A stretch of DNA of 64,000 bases from Spodoptera frugiperda (lineage: Eukaryota > Arthropoda > Insecta > Lepidoptera > Noctuidae). The stretch is from assembly GCF_023101765.2 (NCBI RefSeq), contig NC_064220.1, positions 10,168,001 to 10,232,000 of the forward strand, in the 5' to 3' direction. Positions 1-13,200 of this stretch are shown one piece after another; the stretch's first letter is position 1; every line of letters starts with the position of its first letter. Below the pieces are notes generated by a model, which made no database searches, was not told the DNA's origin, and saw only the letters and a list, made by a program, of their open reading frames with translations. A program made the translations under genes and the position numbers.

Positions 1-3000
1 ACGTTTCTTGACTTTAATGGAGGGCGATTTAAATAAGTTTATTTGTTCACATAACCTATTCAAGTTTCAAGTTGATTAGGTACTGAATGGGACTTCTGTT
101 GAACTTACTATCTTTTGCAAAGAAGATTTACAAAACGTTTGTTAGTGTGTGAACCGCAGGGTGCGGCGCGTGGCGGCGAACGGACGCGAAATAGCGTACA
201 ACATTGTTTATTCTACGCATTCCTCTCAGATAAATATGTCCTTGGCGATTTTATACACCCAGACGCGCGTCGACTCCGTCGCTGCCGACGGCTACACTAC
301 AGATTTATTTTGATTTCAACAACTTAATGCGAATAGACGATTAAAATTTGAATTTTCGTAAACCAACCTGTATCGATACCAAATACTTACGTTCCGATTA
401 ATCTCAACTAGACATCTCGAGGCATAATATGAAGTATCTATGATTGAAGGTGAGAGTTGGTTCAAAACATGTATTATGTGATGTATCGACAAAAAATCTG
501 TTTGTCAAAGGCAATAATGAAAATGTGTTTAAAATCACGAACGTTTAAAAGTTATCTATGTGAGTTTGCGATAAAAGTTGTTCTGCTCTCATTTCTAATC
601 AAAATTGGCATTCTTCTCTTATCTATATGCCGTCATAAAGCAGTTGTTTACCTACTTGTAACGACTTTTTCATTGTTATGCACATCTATTTTAGTTTCCA
701 TATCTCTGCAATGTTACACCTTTTATTAAGTTCTGCCATTCAGAAGTCTATAAATGGTGTAACATGTATTTGTGTAGTGGGCCTGCCCCATAACTTCATG
801 AAGTTAGCATAAGCAATGATAAACTTGCAAAATATGGTGTGTCGACATAGCGGGGCTTGGAATGGTCGGATGGAATTTCTGCATGTTTGTTCCCCCATAT
901 AGGGAGTGATAAATTGACGATAGTCGTCGCTCATAAAATTGTATAACTATTTGCTTGATTTGCATAAGAGTGTTTGATTAGCCATCGGAGGACGCCCAGG
1001 CGAAGTTGCTTTAAGAATCTTGCCTATTTAATATTTCCTCCATAAACGTTAAGGACAAATTAATGCCCGTGTAAAGTGTAAGATTCCAATCTGTCGGATG
1101 ATGGAATGAAACCGATACTTTACCGCTATTCGACTTAAAAACGTCTAATAAAAATTAATATCGTTATTTACGGGCGTATTCATTAAAGAAAGTTCTTTTT
1201 TATGGGAAAGTAATTAACGAGGCACTTAATAAGGTGAACATCAGTAATGTTCTGTTGATAATAGTATTTATGGGTTTAATTTGTTTTCGTTTGTAATAAT
1301 ACAGAGATAATAAAGTTACAATACATGATGATCGTAAAATTCTCTGCCATTCTTGACAGTAATTTGAATAGTTATAAATCAAGCTTTTCATATACGATCT
1401 TAAGACTTACATAGATGACTGGTTTGCTTTCATTTATTTGTATGAAAAGACATGTTAATACCGTGAATGGATTAATTTTAAAGTGTCCATAAACAGAGGC
1501 TGTCGCGCTGTAAGGCAAACTGGCACAAATCCTTGATTTTGAATAAATTGATGACGAACCGTCATTTGGGCGTGGGTGAAATATGCGATAGCAGACTAGT
1601 AGGTATAAACAATTTTCTTATTCCAATGTGTACCTCAATCCTTAGCGATATTGAACATTTTGGAACCAACTAATGCAGCGTGGAATGCGAAAATGCTTAT
1701 GAATATGAATTCAAGTTTACATTACTTACATTTAATACTGGTATAAAATTCTTTAAATGTAACACAATTTGCAATACTGCAGTTGCCAACCACTGGACTT
1801 CTATTTGCAATGTATTCTATTGGTCTTCATGCAAGTGCTGTAAGCATACATTTCCTGCGGTATTGTAGTATTACAAAAGAAATTGGCAACAGTGTGTAGC
1901 AGTAAAAATCGCAAATATTTCCCCGACCCCATTCCACGCGGTCGATCATTCACGAAACAATGGAGCGAGGAATTTTGTTCCTCAACAAACATTCGCAGAA
2001 GCCCGGCGCCTCCCATTCATTGGCGATGCGTTCGCGCACATTGATATCTGCTTGTTTGGCCCCTGTTTAATACATACTTTCCGGTCTTGACACCGCTCTA
2101 ATAACAACGATATGTGAATGGAGCCGCTTTGGTGCCATTCCTACCTAATGTTTGACTTTCTACTGCTGGGAAAGTATCATTTGTGCAGTCGTGAAGTTGC
2201 CGGCAAACATCGTTACAAGCCATTAGCAACATTTCTGCCATACTTCGAGGGCGGTATTCGAAGTTGCAACGAGCAACTGCTTGTGATTGCTTTTCTACAT
2301 TCTGTAACTATTGCATATTTGCATAATGAGAAGATTTCAATGCTACAGATATCGTTAAAAATTGTACGTATGTGTTTTCCTAATATTAGACTTACCCTTC
2401 TAGTTTATGTAGGTATGTACCTATATCGATCTCGGAACCGGTCGTCAATCCAATGAATGAGTATGGTTTTTATAAGACTCGCTTATTTAATTAGCATGCA
2501 TCGTTAAAAAACAAAAAATACAATAATAAATTACGACGATCATAAAATTTTTGTTCCTGCGAATTAGAGTACTAGCTGATTTACTACGACGATTTTTACA
2601 ACGTCGTGTCCGACTTGTGTTGAGATTTATAGCATTTAATCTCCTTCATCAGATATTGTAGGTACTTATTACTCAAACAGGCAGCAGAATGGGAGTGACC
2701 ACAATGCAATATCAATTAGAAATTCCTCAGTCTCGGCGATATTATAAGCGGGCGGCCGACAATTCGTCATTCTGTATAGACATTATTTAGACTAGTATCG
2801 TATTGTCGAATGTTTGTGAGCGGAGTCGTGATACTCATGATATTGTGTCGCACGCGCCGCCTGCCGGCGTGACGAAGGCGGCTGGTATGCGGCGTGATTC
2901 AAACGGAAACCCTATATATTCAGTGTTTATGCAATCCGCTGTCCGTCCGTCCGTCACTTCTACAGACAGCATGCTACATTGAATTGTATAAATAAAGTTG

Positions 3001-6000
3001 TTTATTTTGACTGATCAAATTATTTCGCACTGCTAACCTAGCCCATTGATATTAAGAAACCCTCCTAAATAAAACGTGAAAATAATTTAATGAAGGATTT
3101 CCAAGATTTAAGAGCAGTCGGTGTCAGAAGATCTTTATTATTCAGATCGAGGCACTTAATGTGTGTATGTTCTCAAGTCTCAAGACGAGCATGAGACCTT
3201 GGTGGGAATGACGTGACGTGCGTTTCAACAACACAGTTCACACTAGGCGTTGGAATGTCGTTTGTCAATGATCGAATAACGCGTGACGTCATATCGTCAC
3301 ATTAGCCTGCTGCGTTTACAATCAATACATAATTACCACTTTCGAACGATTGCCGCGGCAATTTGGTGGATAAATTCGGTGATTGGTCGTGACGCAAGAC
3401 GCGAACAATGTTTATATGTGTGGTTACTTTAATGCATGGTTCGGTTCAGATACAAATTTTATATTCACGCATTGGATCATCCGGTCGGCATGCTTCGACG
3501 AATCCATTGCAAGTTGTGTTTAATTCGATTATAACGTTGTACGAATGTGTCAGCTGAACGGAATGCGAGAGGAAATCACGTTGACCCCTAACACGATTCC
3601 TTTTTCGGTCATCAGAAGGTTTGTAATCTTCCTGTCCGTGAGTTTATTTCAACAACGCAAATGAAGACTTATTTAAATACATAGGATATCTGACATCACG
3701 TCGTCGGAATTTACTTATTAACTTTGTAAGGAGCAGGTTATTCACCTTATACTGTATTAGCTTATTATCCTTAGCCATGTCTACTGACACAGTTTCACAT
3801 GACAGATTATCTTACGGACCAAAATCTAAGTGGGGCAATGCCCTCTCGGAGTAAAGGAGTAAAAAAATCGAGATTGTTCCGTAGCCCAAGGAATGTGCAT
3901 TAAACGGGCCATCCGGATTAAAATATTTCCCTGGCGGTATTTATAGAGCATTAGTAGGTGTGCGTGTTCGTCTGTCGGTCGGTCGATATGTGTGAGACAG
4001 CATGGCACCGCCTCCCACCAGACGTGCTCCAAGTTTGTCGTAATCCAGGATTTGGTCATTGGACTTTCGAAATGATACTTGGATAACATATGACTAATAG
4101 TCTAATCATTTAGATTTACGGTGAGCCCGGTGATTCTTTGGCGTGTTGGGAGACGTTAACGAGGTTTGGCTGATATATCGTTTTGAAATCTCTTCTGTTT
4201 TTAAATATATACCCATGGGATTGAATGAGTTTTTACACCTGCAAAGGAGTTAAAATCTGCAGGGGCATGTAACTAAATAGTCCAAAGCGGGCAGCAACCT
4301 TCGTGTTTCTATTTGTGGCTGCTGAACGGCGGTACATTGGCCTTCTCTCGCGCTATTTTCCAATGAGACTGTGATGCACTGGCATATCGCACAGCATAGC
4401 TCGCGGATTTATTCGCATCGATTACGCGATACATGTGTGAACTCAATTCTGTTGCGAACTGTATTATATTATATGTAAAAACTTGTACAGAGAATGAAGT
4501 AAAGTAGAACAAATTATATAATTGTGCGTCCGACGTGATTTCAAAAAAGAGCGCAATGTTTTTTTTTTCGCTCATTGTAGTTTTGTGTAGTTGTTTGATG
4601 TACGGAATCTGCTAGTTATGCGTCTATGCTAATTGTGAACTCGTTATACTACAAATAACTAATGAGTTCAACTAGAAATTCATATAAACTAAGTTACAAT
4701 TTTTGTTTAAGCTTTACATATAAACCGATATCTTTTGTTTTTTCTTTCTTTAATGGTAATAAGGGGTTGTCGCCTAGTCTCCGATAAGGTGTTGTCCACT
4801 AATATAATAAATAGCAGTGTACATTTTAATGATCTTAAGCACTAAAATTCTTTGTTTTTGGACAAGCTCACTTCTGTTCAAACTCGCCGCGCAAGACCGG
4901 TAGCTAAATTCTTAAACACGACTATAGATGGCGTTGTACTTAAATAACGCTACACCAAAACAGTCTTGTTTTGATTCTCTATGTTTTGTAAATGGTTTTA
5001 ATTTTCAGGCTAGTGCTTCCGATGTTTTCGGAATTCCACTTTTTAAGATAGCAGTGTTAAAATCTTATCATGAAAATTGCCTTAACAGTTTCATTCGTAT
5101 AACAAAGTGAACGCAACGATATGTTCATTATCACTGATAACTTTTTTCGTATACATGCTATCTAAAGAATGCGACCTTATGCTGTAAAAATATTTGTTTG
5201 ATTACCAACTTTTGTTATCGTACCTACTATGTTTCGTAGCGAATTTTTTGAAACAAAACGAGACACAATACAATTGTTTATAGAATAGTATAACACGAAT
5301 AATTCTGTCACTGGTATTTGATTGTAGTCGGTGTTTCGTTTACGTGGGCGCGTCCGCGTGTGTGTGAAAGTGTGGCTGTGTGTGCGGCTAGGGATTCCGT
5401 GACACGGGTCACCGTTTCCGAGAACTCGACTCGTCTTGACGTCCCGCTGACAGGACTGGTTTTGCCGTTCTCCCATAACGCAGCAACATTGTTTCTCTAT
5501 TTGTCTCGCTCACTTTTACTACTTTTGTATCTCCTTCTTGCTCACACAGCGATGCATTGGATGCGCACACGCACGCGCCCTCTATCCCCTCACCTCGATA
5601 AGAGTGATCGTGTTTTGAAATGGACGCCGCATTCGGTAGCTGTGCGGAAGGAGTAACGAATTCCCATTGAAGGCTTACCCCTCTTGACTTTGTCTCAATA
5701 ATTTGTTACAACAAAATAAAAGATTACACACAAAGCATTCTTTTACAGCTTGATAACTACTACATCTTGAATGCAATAAATGCTATTATGATTGTTAAAA
5801 ATATACACAATTCTATGCATTTTAATGGCAGTTAAATTGAGCCGTAAGGTGTTTAGTGTAATTGCATGTGAATATAACCTTACACGAAGTTATACGCACT
5901 TATTAAACAGCCTTTACTTGATTGCTTACTGTAAAACAACCAGCAAACGGTAAAACAGAATCACGCGAACATCGAAAACGTCGATTTCAAAAGTTGCACG

Positions 6001-7178
6001 TACACCGGACTGGACATAAACGTGGCCAATTAACCGAAGAATCTTATTTAATAACCGACTACCGTATAAACGCCATATTAAAAGTCACGAAAACCGTTAA
6101 GTGGGATGCGTATGAGACACGGCGTTCGGTTGATTTCGTCACCATCGGAAATGCGAGTGTGTCCGCTTTTTGTTGGTGAACTGGTTGTACGTGAATCATG
6201 ATCGAAATTGTAGCAGCAGTGGAGCAGGTCGCCGGCGCCAGCGCACCACGCCCTGCGCGCGCCAGCTCCCGGGCACCCGCATCGCCCATCATTAATTATT
6301 CTCATGCCACAACCTGCCTGTATTATCTGCACGCCTAGGCACAACTTGAATCTAGAAACTTGCACCTGTTTTTTGTTCGATACTATGTTTTATCTATAAT
6401 TCCATCGAGCTTGTAACATTACATTTTGAATCAGAAATCTTTAATGTAAAATACGTTGTAGCTTGGAATACTGACGCTATTTTCTTCAATGTTCTATATA
6501 ATGGACCAATTCGTAACCTAATTGCCTCGATTTTGAACGATGTGATTGACCAACGAGGTGCTATTTCGACTAGTATAAATCCAATGATATTGACCGCGTC
6601 CTCTTGATCCCGTAACTTTTAAATTGATTGAAGGCTAAACGATTTGAACGGTCTGGTGATTAATCTATTTTCGAACTGGTAGCTCTTAAAGACACAAGAT
6701 ATCGGTGCTGAACTTTTGTGAGACGTCTAAAACAAAATTGGTTGATTTAAAGGAGGTCAGTTGCATGTTTACACACAGTGTAAATACGGAATCATTCGAA
6801 CCAGTCCACGGTACCAAATGGCCAGTGAAATTATTCAGTCGAAAGATTCGAAATAATAACTGGAGCTTATTATTATTTTACCTTAATGATAGTTATGGAA
6901 GCGCGGTAATAGGCTCGCCCTTGTTCGTGGGAAGAACGTTGGGTTGATGTTGATGCTTCTACGAGAAACTTTTTTGTTTCTATTTGCTTGAGGTTCTGTT
7001 TTTTGTACGTGCACGACACAAGTTAACATTTTCAGAAACGTTATTCTTAGAATAAAGTAGAACCTTATATTATTGGAAAGTGTATTAAGCTTAGAGCTAG
7101 AACTAATTCCCAACTACCCTCAATTCTAAGATCATACAAATGTTTCCTAGACTTAACAAAAAACGTATATTGTTTCAG
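1..7178 (+). other. kibra intron, left part (no exon found)
   Basis: AT-rich non-coding DNA before the first visible kibra exon. I looked for an exon encoding the first WW domain (a G-W-D start and a T-W-I-D-P-R end) on the + strand and found none, so this is read as intron. It holds GC-richer patches at about 2740-2960, 5320-5660 and 6200-6290. The patch at 2740-2960 has a TATATAT string near 2923 and could be a promoter or enhancer, but nothing in it is decisive. The open frames here are short and lack recognisable protein features. Confidence 0.6.
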
Positions 7179-7288
7179 ATATACTAAGCCACAGACATTC
7201 GCGGACTGCATTGGCAATGAGCTGCCTCTTGGATGGGAGGAGGCTTACGATCCACAGATCGGACGATATTACATCAATCATGTCAATC
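7179..7288 (+). CDS. kibra: kibra exon: linker and most of WW domain 2
   Basis: Acceptor tgtttcag at 7171-7178 and donor gtaagt at 7289. The exon starts in phase 2 (its first base completes an Arg or similar codon) and ends in phase 1. It encodes YTKPQTFADCIGNELP followed by GWEEAYDP and YYINHVN, which is the TKPQTF linker between the WW domains and the first two strands of WW2. The domain is completed by the next exon. Residues 1-36 in the numbering used here. Confidence 0.97.
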
Positions 7289-10200
7289 GTAAGTAACACC
7301 TTTTGTTTACTACCGACCTCTTATTCTTCTATTATTCAAGTCCATAGCTCAGTATTCGTTAGACCAGTACATGTGTTTACTAAGTTCCGTGATTTAGGAA
7401 GCTAGCAGCACTGTTATGCATACTAATAAGAAAGTATTTTTAGACATTGACTACATCTTGAAAACCAGTCCCATTTGTAGCTAGTCTTTCGAAGTTTTCG
7501 TCTGAGAAATTTACCTATATTAAGATTAGCATAGTGAGTAGCGAAATAGTGGGCCCGTACTAACAATGTAATAATTCATTTTAGCACAATGAATTGTTTG
7601 TACCGGTTACAACAGGCTAACTCTTATTTATTATCCCCTGGATTATTTAGTATGTCGGGTGAAAAATGTACTACGCGGGGGGCTTATGAAGTACCACGGT
7701 GCTTTAGTTATTCCCTATGAATTATTGAACAGGTTGATTCATGTCTAGCCTATAGAATGTTGCGGCTGTTACGGCCACCATCTTGAATTCGATATTTGAA
7801 ATCGAAATGCGCAAGAGTTTTAACGTCACACCACGAAAAATAGATGGCGTTGCGCGTACGTTTGGATGCACGTCCATGCAGTCGTGACTCGTAGATATAT
7901 GTTTTTATGTGAATCCTTAGATTATTCTATGGCGGAGCACTAAATAAGTCGTGTTATGAATGGAATGCTTACGTATCGTTTATTTACGCAAATGCATCTT
8001 CGTGAGTCGTATTGAATTGATTAGCCGTTGCATAGATATTGCTTTGCTACCGTGTAATCTCACATACAGATAAAATAAACGCGTTGTTTTGAATTTTTAA
8101 TACATTTCTATAATAAGCTAACAAATGAAAAAGGTACTGCAGAAATAAAGTATTAAAATATTACCGAACAGTCCTATTTAACTCTTAAAGCTCACTAAAA
8201 TTGCAGCGAAACATATAAACCTCCTAAAACTCACTAATGTAAAACAAATGACATAATAGATACAACGGTAAATTGTTCCTAAAGAAGCAACTGGAATCCA
8301 GTTTATAAATGGCTTCGAACAAGGTTTATGGCGATCGACGAAAAGTTCCAACACTACAATATACTTACCTATCTGTACGACGCTATAAAAGGTAAAAAGG
8401 CAATAATGACTACGCTATAAGATGGAAAACGCGCGATATCTGACGACCCGCGAACACCCGATAACGGTGTGCGCAAACGCACAACGCGACGTACATTTTC
8501 GCACGACGCTCACGCATTCTTATGCATTATTTATAAAGACCGCAGAACTTTTCCGCCATTTTCTTAGTTTTTTCGAGACCACCCATCAACGTAAACCGAT
8601 CGGATCACCTTTTGATCGAAGCTTGTTAGTTTTTATGTTTTTTCAGTGTTAATTTCTGAAGAAAGGTGTGTTAAGTGCTTACTTGTCGCTAGTGTTGAAA
8701 ATTTACGAGTCGACGGAGAAAAACCGTAATAGCATGAAAAAGTTTGAAATATTATGTCATGAAATGTTTCACACAATTCACTTCTAGTACTACTGCGTAT
8801 TAGGCTAACGTTTTATGAATCTATGAAAAAATTATCAATGTATTATTAAAATAATATGAATGTACACCTACATACATTCATACCTACGTATGAATTACAA
8901 TGATTATTTATTTTTATACATCGATTTCAGACGTTACTTATCACCAATGTTTATTGTGATAAGATTTCGACGGCTTTCGATAAAATTCTCTGAATTTTCA
9001 TGACTATTACCATATTTGGTCATTGTGTAACGATTTTGCACGAGACAATACACGCTTTTTTGTTTTAAATATTTTTGCAAGATTCCTAGTAATCTTGGTT
9101 GATATGTTTATATGATGTCATCGCCAGAGTTATAAATAGTAGTAGGTAGTAGATAGTAGGATTCGAAAAAAAAATGTGATAATAAACAAAAATCGACTCT
9201 TGATCGAAAGTTTATTTCCCATAATTTTATTTTTGTGGCCACTATGAATAGTTTTAATATACAATTATTGAAGCATCGAACAGTGGCAATTGCAAGTGCG
9301 TTTCATTTTAACTGCACCACCATTTATGTTGTCGACTGCGAAACATATGTATAAGCCAGCGTATAAATTCTCGAAGCTCATTAAAAGTATTTGCTGGGCA
9401 ATGTTACACAGACTCGTACATTTGTCTTAGTTAATTTATAAATACGCATACACAACAAATTATGCAATAAGGTTCAAATAGGGTCCATTATTGCTCATTT
9501 CATTAGATCCTATCACAAAAGATAGAGAGTCTAGGGACTTTTTTAAATTACACGCCATTTAAATACCCATTTTCAGTGCGCGTAACTTATGTCATTACTT
9601 AAACTGATTACGGTTTAGATATTTTAATTTAATTTAAACATGTCGGGAGTAAATTGGATGTTTATTAAAGTGCTGTACAGTGGGGTGCTATTCTCATAAG
9701 TTGTTCGCTACATGCGTCGGCGCAGCTATGCGTCACATTTACTATTCTGTCGTGTTGTGCAGGGTTGCTATGGCAACGGTATATGCTCACTGTTGAGTTC
9801 CTACACTGAGTATGTAGGGTAGAATGTAATGATGTGTTATAAAAATTCCTGGAAATACTAAATCTGGGATATTTTCAGGCAATTAAGCAGAATTAATATT
9901 TGTTTTAATTTAATTTTCCTTATGTCACGTAATTACATGTGTGTCTATGAAAAGTATTTTGTTAAACTTATTGTGATATTTATTTAGTGTCTATTTGTTC
10001 GGTGCAGAAATAGGGATGAAAATAAGAAATATAAGAACGATATTTTGTAGCTTTATACTTGTATATTCATAAATCCCTGCACAGTAGCCCTACAGTGTCC
10101 ATTTGCAATATTCAATACAAAATGCAAATGAACACCAACTCGTTTATGGTAGCTATGGTGTTTTACGCGTGTAGATCCGTCGATAGCCTACCCATACCCT

Positions 10201-13200
10201 AGACGCCATCGCATAAATTCTGAGCAATGTTAATTGATAATTAAAACTATTTATTTCATTGTATTTTATTGGACATTACTCCGTTAATCATTTTGAGTTT
10301 ATCTTCAATTACAATTTAACATTCATTAGGGGAAATGCGTCGTGTTTCGAAATTCCCTCATTAAATGCGTAAATTATCTAATGATAAAAGATATTTCTAC
10401 TATCAAGTCTAGAATTTTAATGTGTTTAAGCATTTGTGGCGTATGTGACTAATGTTGTTTTAATAACTCCAAAAACAACAAAACAAATGACAAAATTCCA
10501 ATTAAACAACAAATTGTTTTGGTAAATAAGAAAATTCATTGAAATTCTGATCAAGATCAAAAGCCTTATCGGTAGATATGCAAAAATAATACGCAACACA
10601 ATAATAAACATATCAAACCAAAGAAAACCGTAATAAGCTTTCTTTAAAAGTACATAATAATGTTGATCGCGAAGAAATTCCTGATTAAACAGTAACACGT
10701 AGCGCATATCTGCTTGCAGTTAACCACGTACCCATAATAGCGAATAATGGCTCAAGTGGCGCTGTAAAATGGCTAAATAATGCGGTCAAATTAGATATGA
10801 AAATGGAGGACATTACAAATATTTCCCCCGTCGTTTGTAAGACTGAAGAGAGCCTTGCTCACACCATTATTCATTACTCACCAGACTTGACCAACGTCAC
10901 TGATCGTTAACGTAATCATGATTATAAAGACTCATCTGCGTTCATTCTCCCCTAAGTACGCATTTTTCACATTAAACTTGTAGCGTATAATTTATAAGTA
11001 AGTATTCTGTTGTTCACAAATACGTCTCCTTTTGTTTTCATCCATGCAAGATGTCCGCATTGCAAATTCCTCCACACAATGCTTTTAACATCTTACTTTA
11101 TATTACTAGAACCAAATGTATTTTACTTTGCTTCTCTCAGATCCCATATAATATCTACAGTCAATATAAATTCAAAGGAATGTGTAGAACTTGCAAGAGA
11201 AAATTCAAATTCCTTCTTCGAATTTATTCTTACAGGCAAGCCGTATTTATGAACGTAAAATTAAATGTTTAATACCAAGGATTAAAAATCAAAGATAAAA
11301 ACAGAGTTAATAAAGTAATTTGAAATTACAGTAAAGCATTGATTGCAAATGAAAGAGCAAGGCAAATGAGAAATAATTGGCATTTAAGCAACATCTATAA
11401 TCGGAACCGGCTGAGATAATTGCATGGGACTTAAAGATGAAATAAAATTAAAAAGTAACGAACATACCGATTCATAGACAAATTGGCAATGAAATAATCT
11501 TACAAGATCAACAAAACATTGACATACTCATTAACGATCGTATCACAGTTCTCAATAGAAAAGGACAAGCAGTAATTAAGTTGAAACTCGTTTAAAGCGA
11601 GCGGCGCAATTAATTTTAATATTTTTCTACTATTTAAGTCTTTGAACCTAGTAGTTTGCTTTGCATACTTGTGTAAATATGCATACGTTATTTTGTTAAT
11701 GCCTTCTCCACTTTACATATTTAGTTTACAGCATCCATGTTCTTTATCAAGGTATGCGATCTCCCCCATACCTATTTTCTGCATAAGCCGGCAATATTTA
11801 TACGCTTCATACCAGCTTTTATTTTACACCGCGCTGTGTTGAGAATTTCATTTGATACTTTGAATTCGCTTTCTTGGTTAATTGGAACCGAGTGGGTACT
11901 TCATTTTGTTGCAAATAATATTACTTTTATGTATTATTTTGAAATGTCTCTCTTGTGGCATTCCGCAAATTTCTCTTTCCACCAGTTGTGGTTTAAATTT
12001 TCATGAATGCGTTGTTCAAGCTTCGTCGCTTCCTTTTTGCATAATAGTAGACATATTCATATAATCAATGCAGTTGTTGGTACATTCCCATAGATTCATA
12101 GTTGCCTGTAATTCGTGTCTTTGAATATCAATACTTTGGGCTGTGTGTGGCCAATGCCTACCGCCAAAAGAATTAGAATCACGTGCATTCCCTGTTTGTG
12201 GCCCGTCAAGTTTTATTCAACTTTGATATTGTTTATTATCGGTTTTTGAAAGGACCTCTATGAATAATTAAGTGGGACGTGACTTTGATTCCTTTGTTCG
12301 CACCTTCTATCTATGATATATTATGTGTTGTAATTATATTTTCAGTACACGTTTCGTCTGTGTTTTTTCTCTCCAGACAAAGAGTCGGGTTCCATTAATG
12401 ATAGCAATTGTTGTTGTAGGATTAAAGATGTGATATCGCTTTTTAAAATCTGTAATGGCAATGAAGTCTGTCTTCCTCTATTTTGCTGTCAGGATGTAAC
12501 AGGCTTTATGTGACTTTGTTATATGCTTAATCCTTTCCAATTTATCATTACCATTTCCGTTAGCTATTTGATTAACTATCACTTTACCTTCACTACAAAC
12601 AGTAGCCAAATTACGTAGCAATTTCGACGGCATTGTTTCTCTAATCTGATATAAAGTGAGTAACAATCTGTCTGTAGAATCGCTCCGGCCTTGTCGGGTT
12701 CAGAATTGAGAATAATAATTGAAAGATCGCCGCGTGTGTACTTTGGATGTCACGCGGTGTGCGAATGATGGCGGAATGCAGCTGCCCCGATGATGACTGG
12801 CTCTATCATTGGTTCCTGTCTCTATGTGCTATATGACTAAATGTGGATCATTTGCTTAGTGTAGGTCGTTTCATTTGATACATGTAGTAAGCGTAGTATC
12901 TTGTTTTAGATATAATGTACTCGGTACGTTAAACGTACCTATTCATGATCATCATTTTACGTTGCTTGCCTGTAAGAAAAAGGTGTATTATGTATGTAAG
13001 GACATAAATAAGTTAAAGATTGTTTCTTATCACCAATAATAATTAACAAGCATCAGGTCCAATAACCAGTAAAAACAAACTATTAACCAACTTTGTCATT
13101 CAAAAAGTTACACAAATACTAAATTTTTAGGTACCTATCAGTTTTTTTCAGATAAACGACCGTGAATTGCAATCACGCCGAACCTCGTCCCAAATGTCAC

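Noticed and set aside
5922..6365. Overlapping open frames on both strands near a GC patch
   Set aside because: No family motif. The plus frame contains KWDAY, which is not a WW domain on inspection, and the GC content explains the openness.
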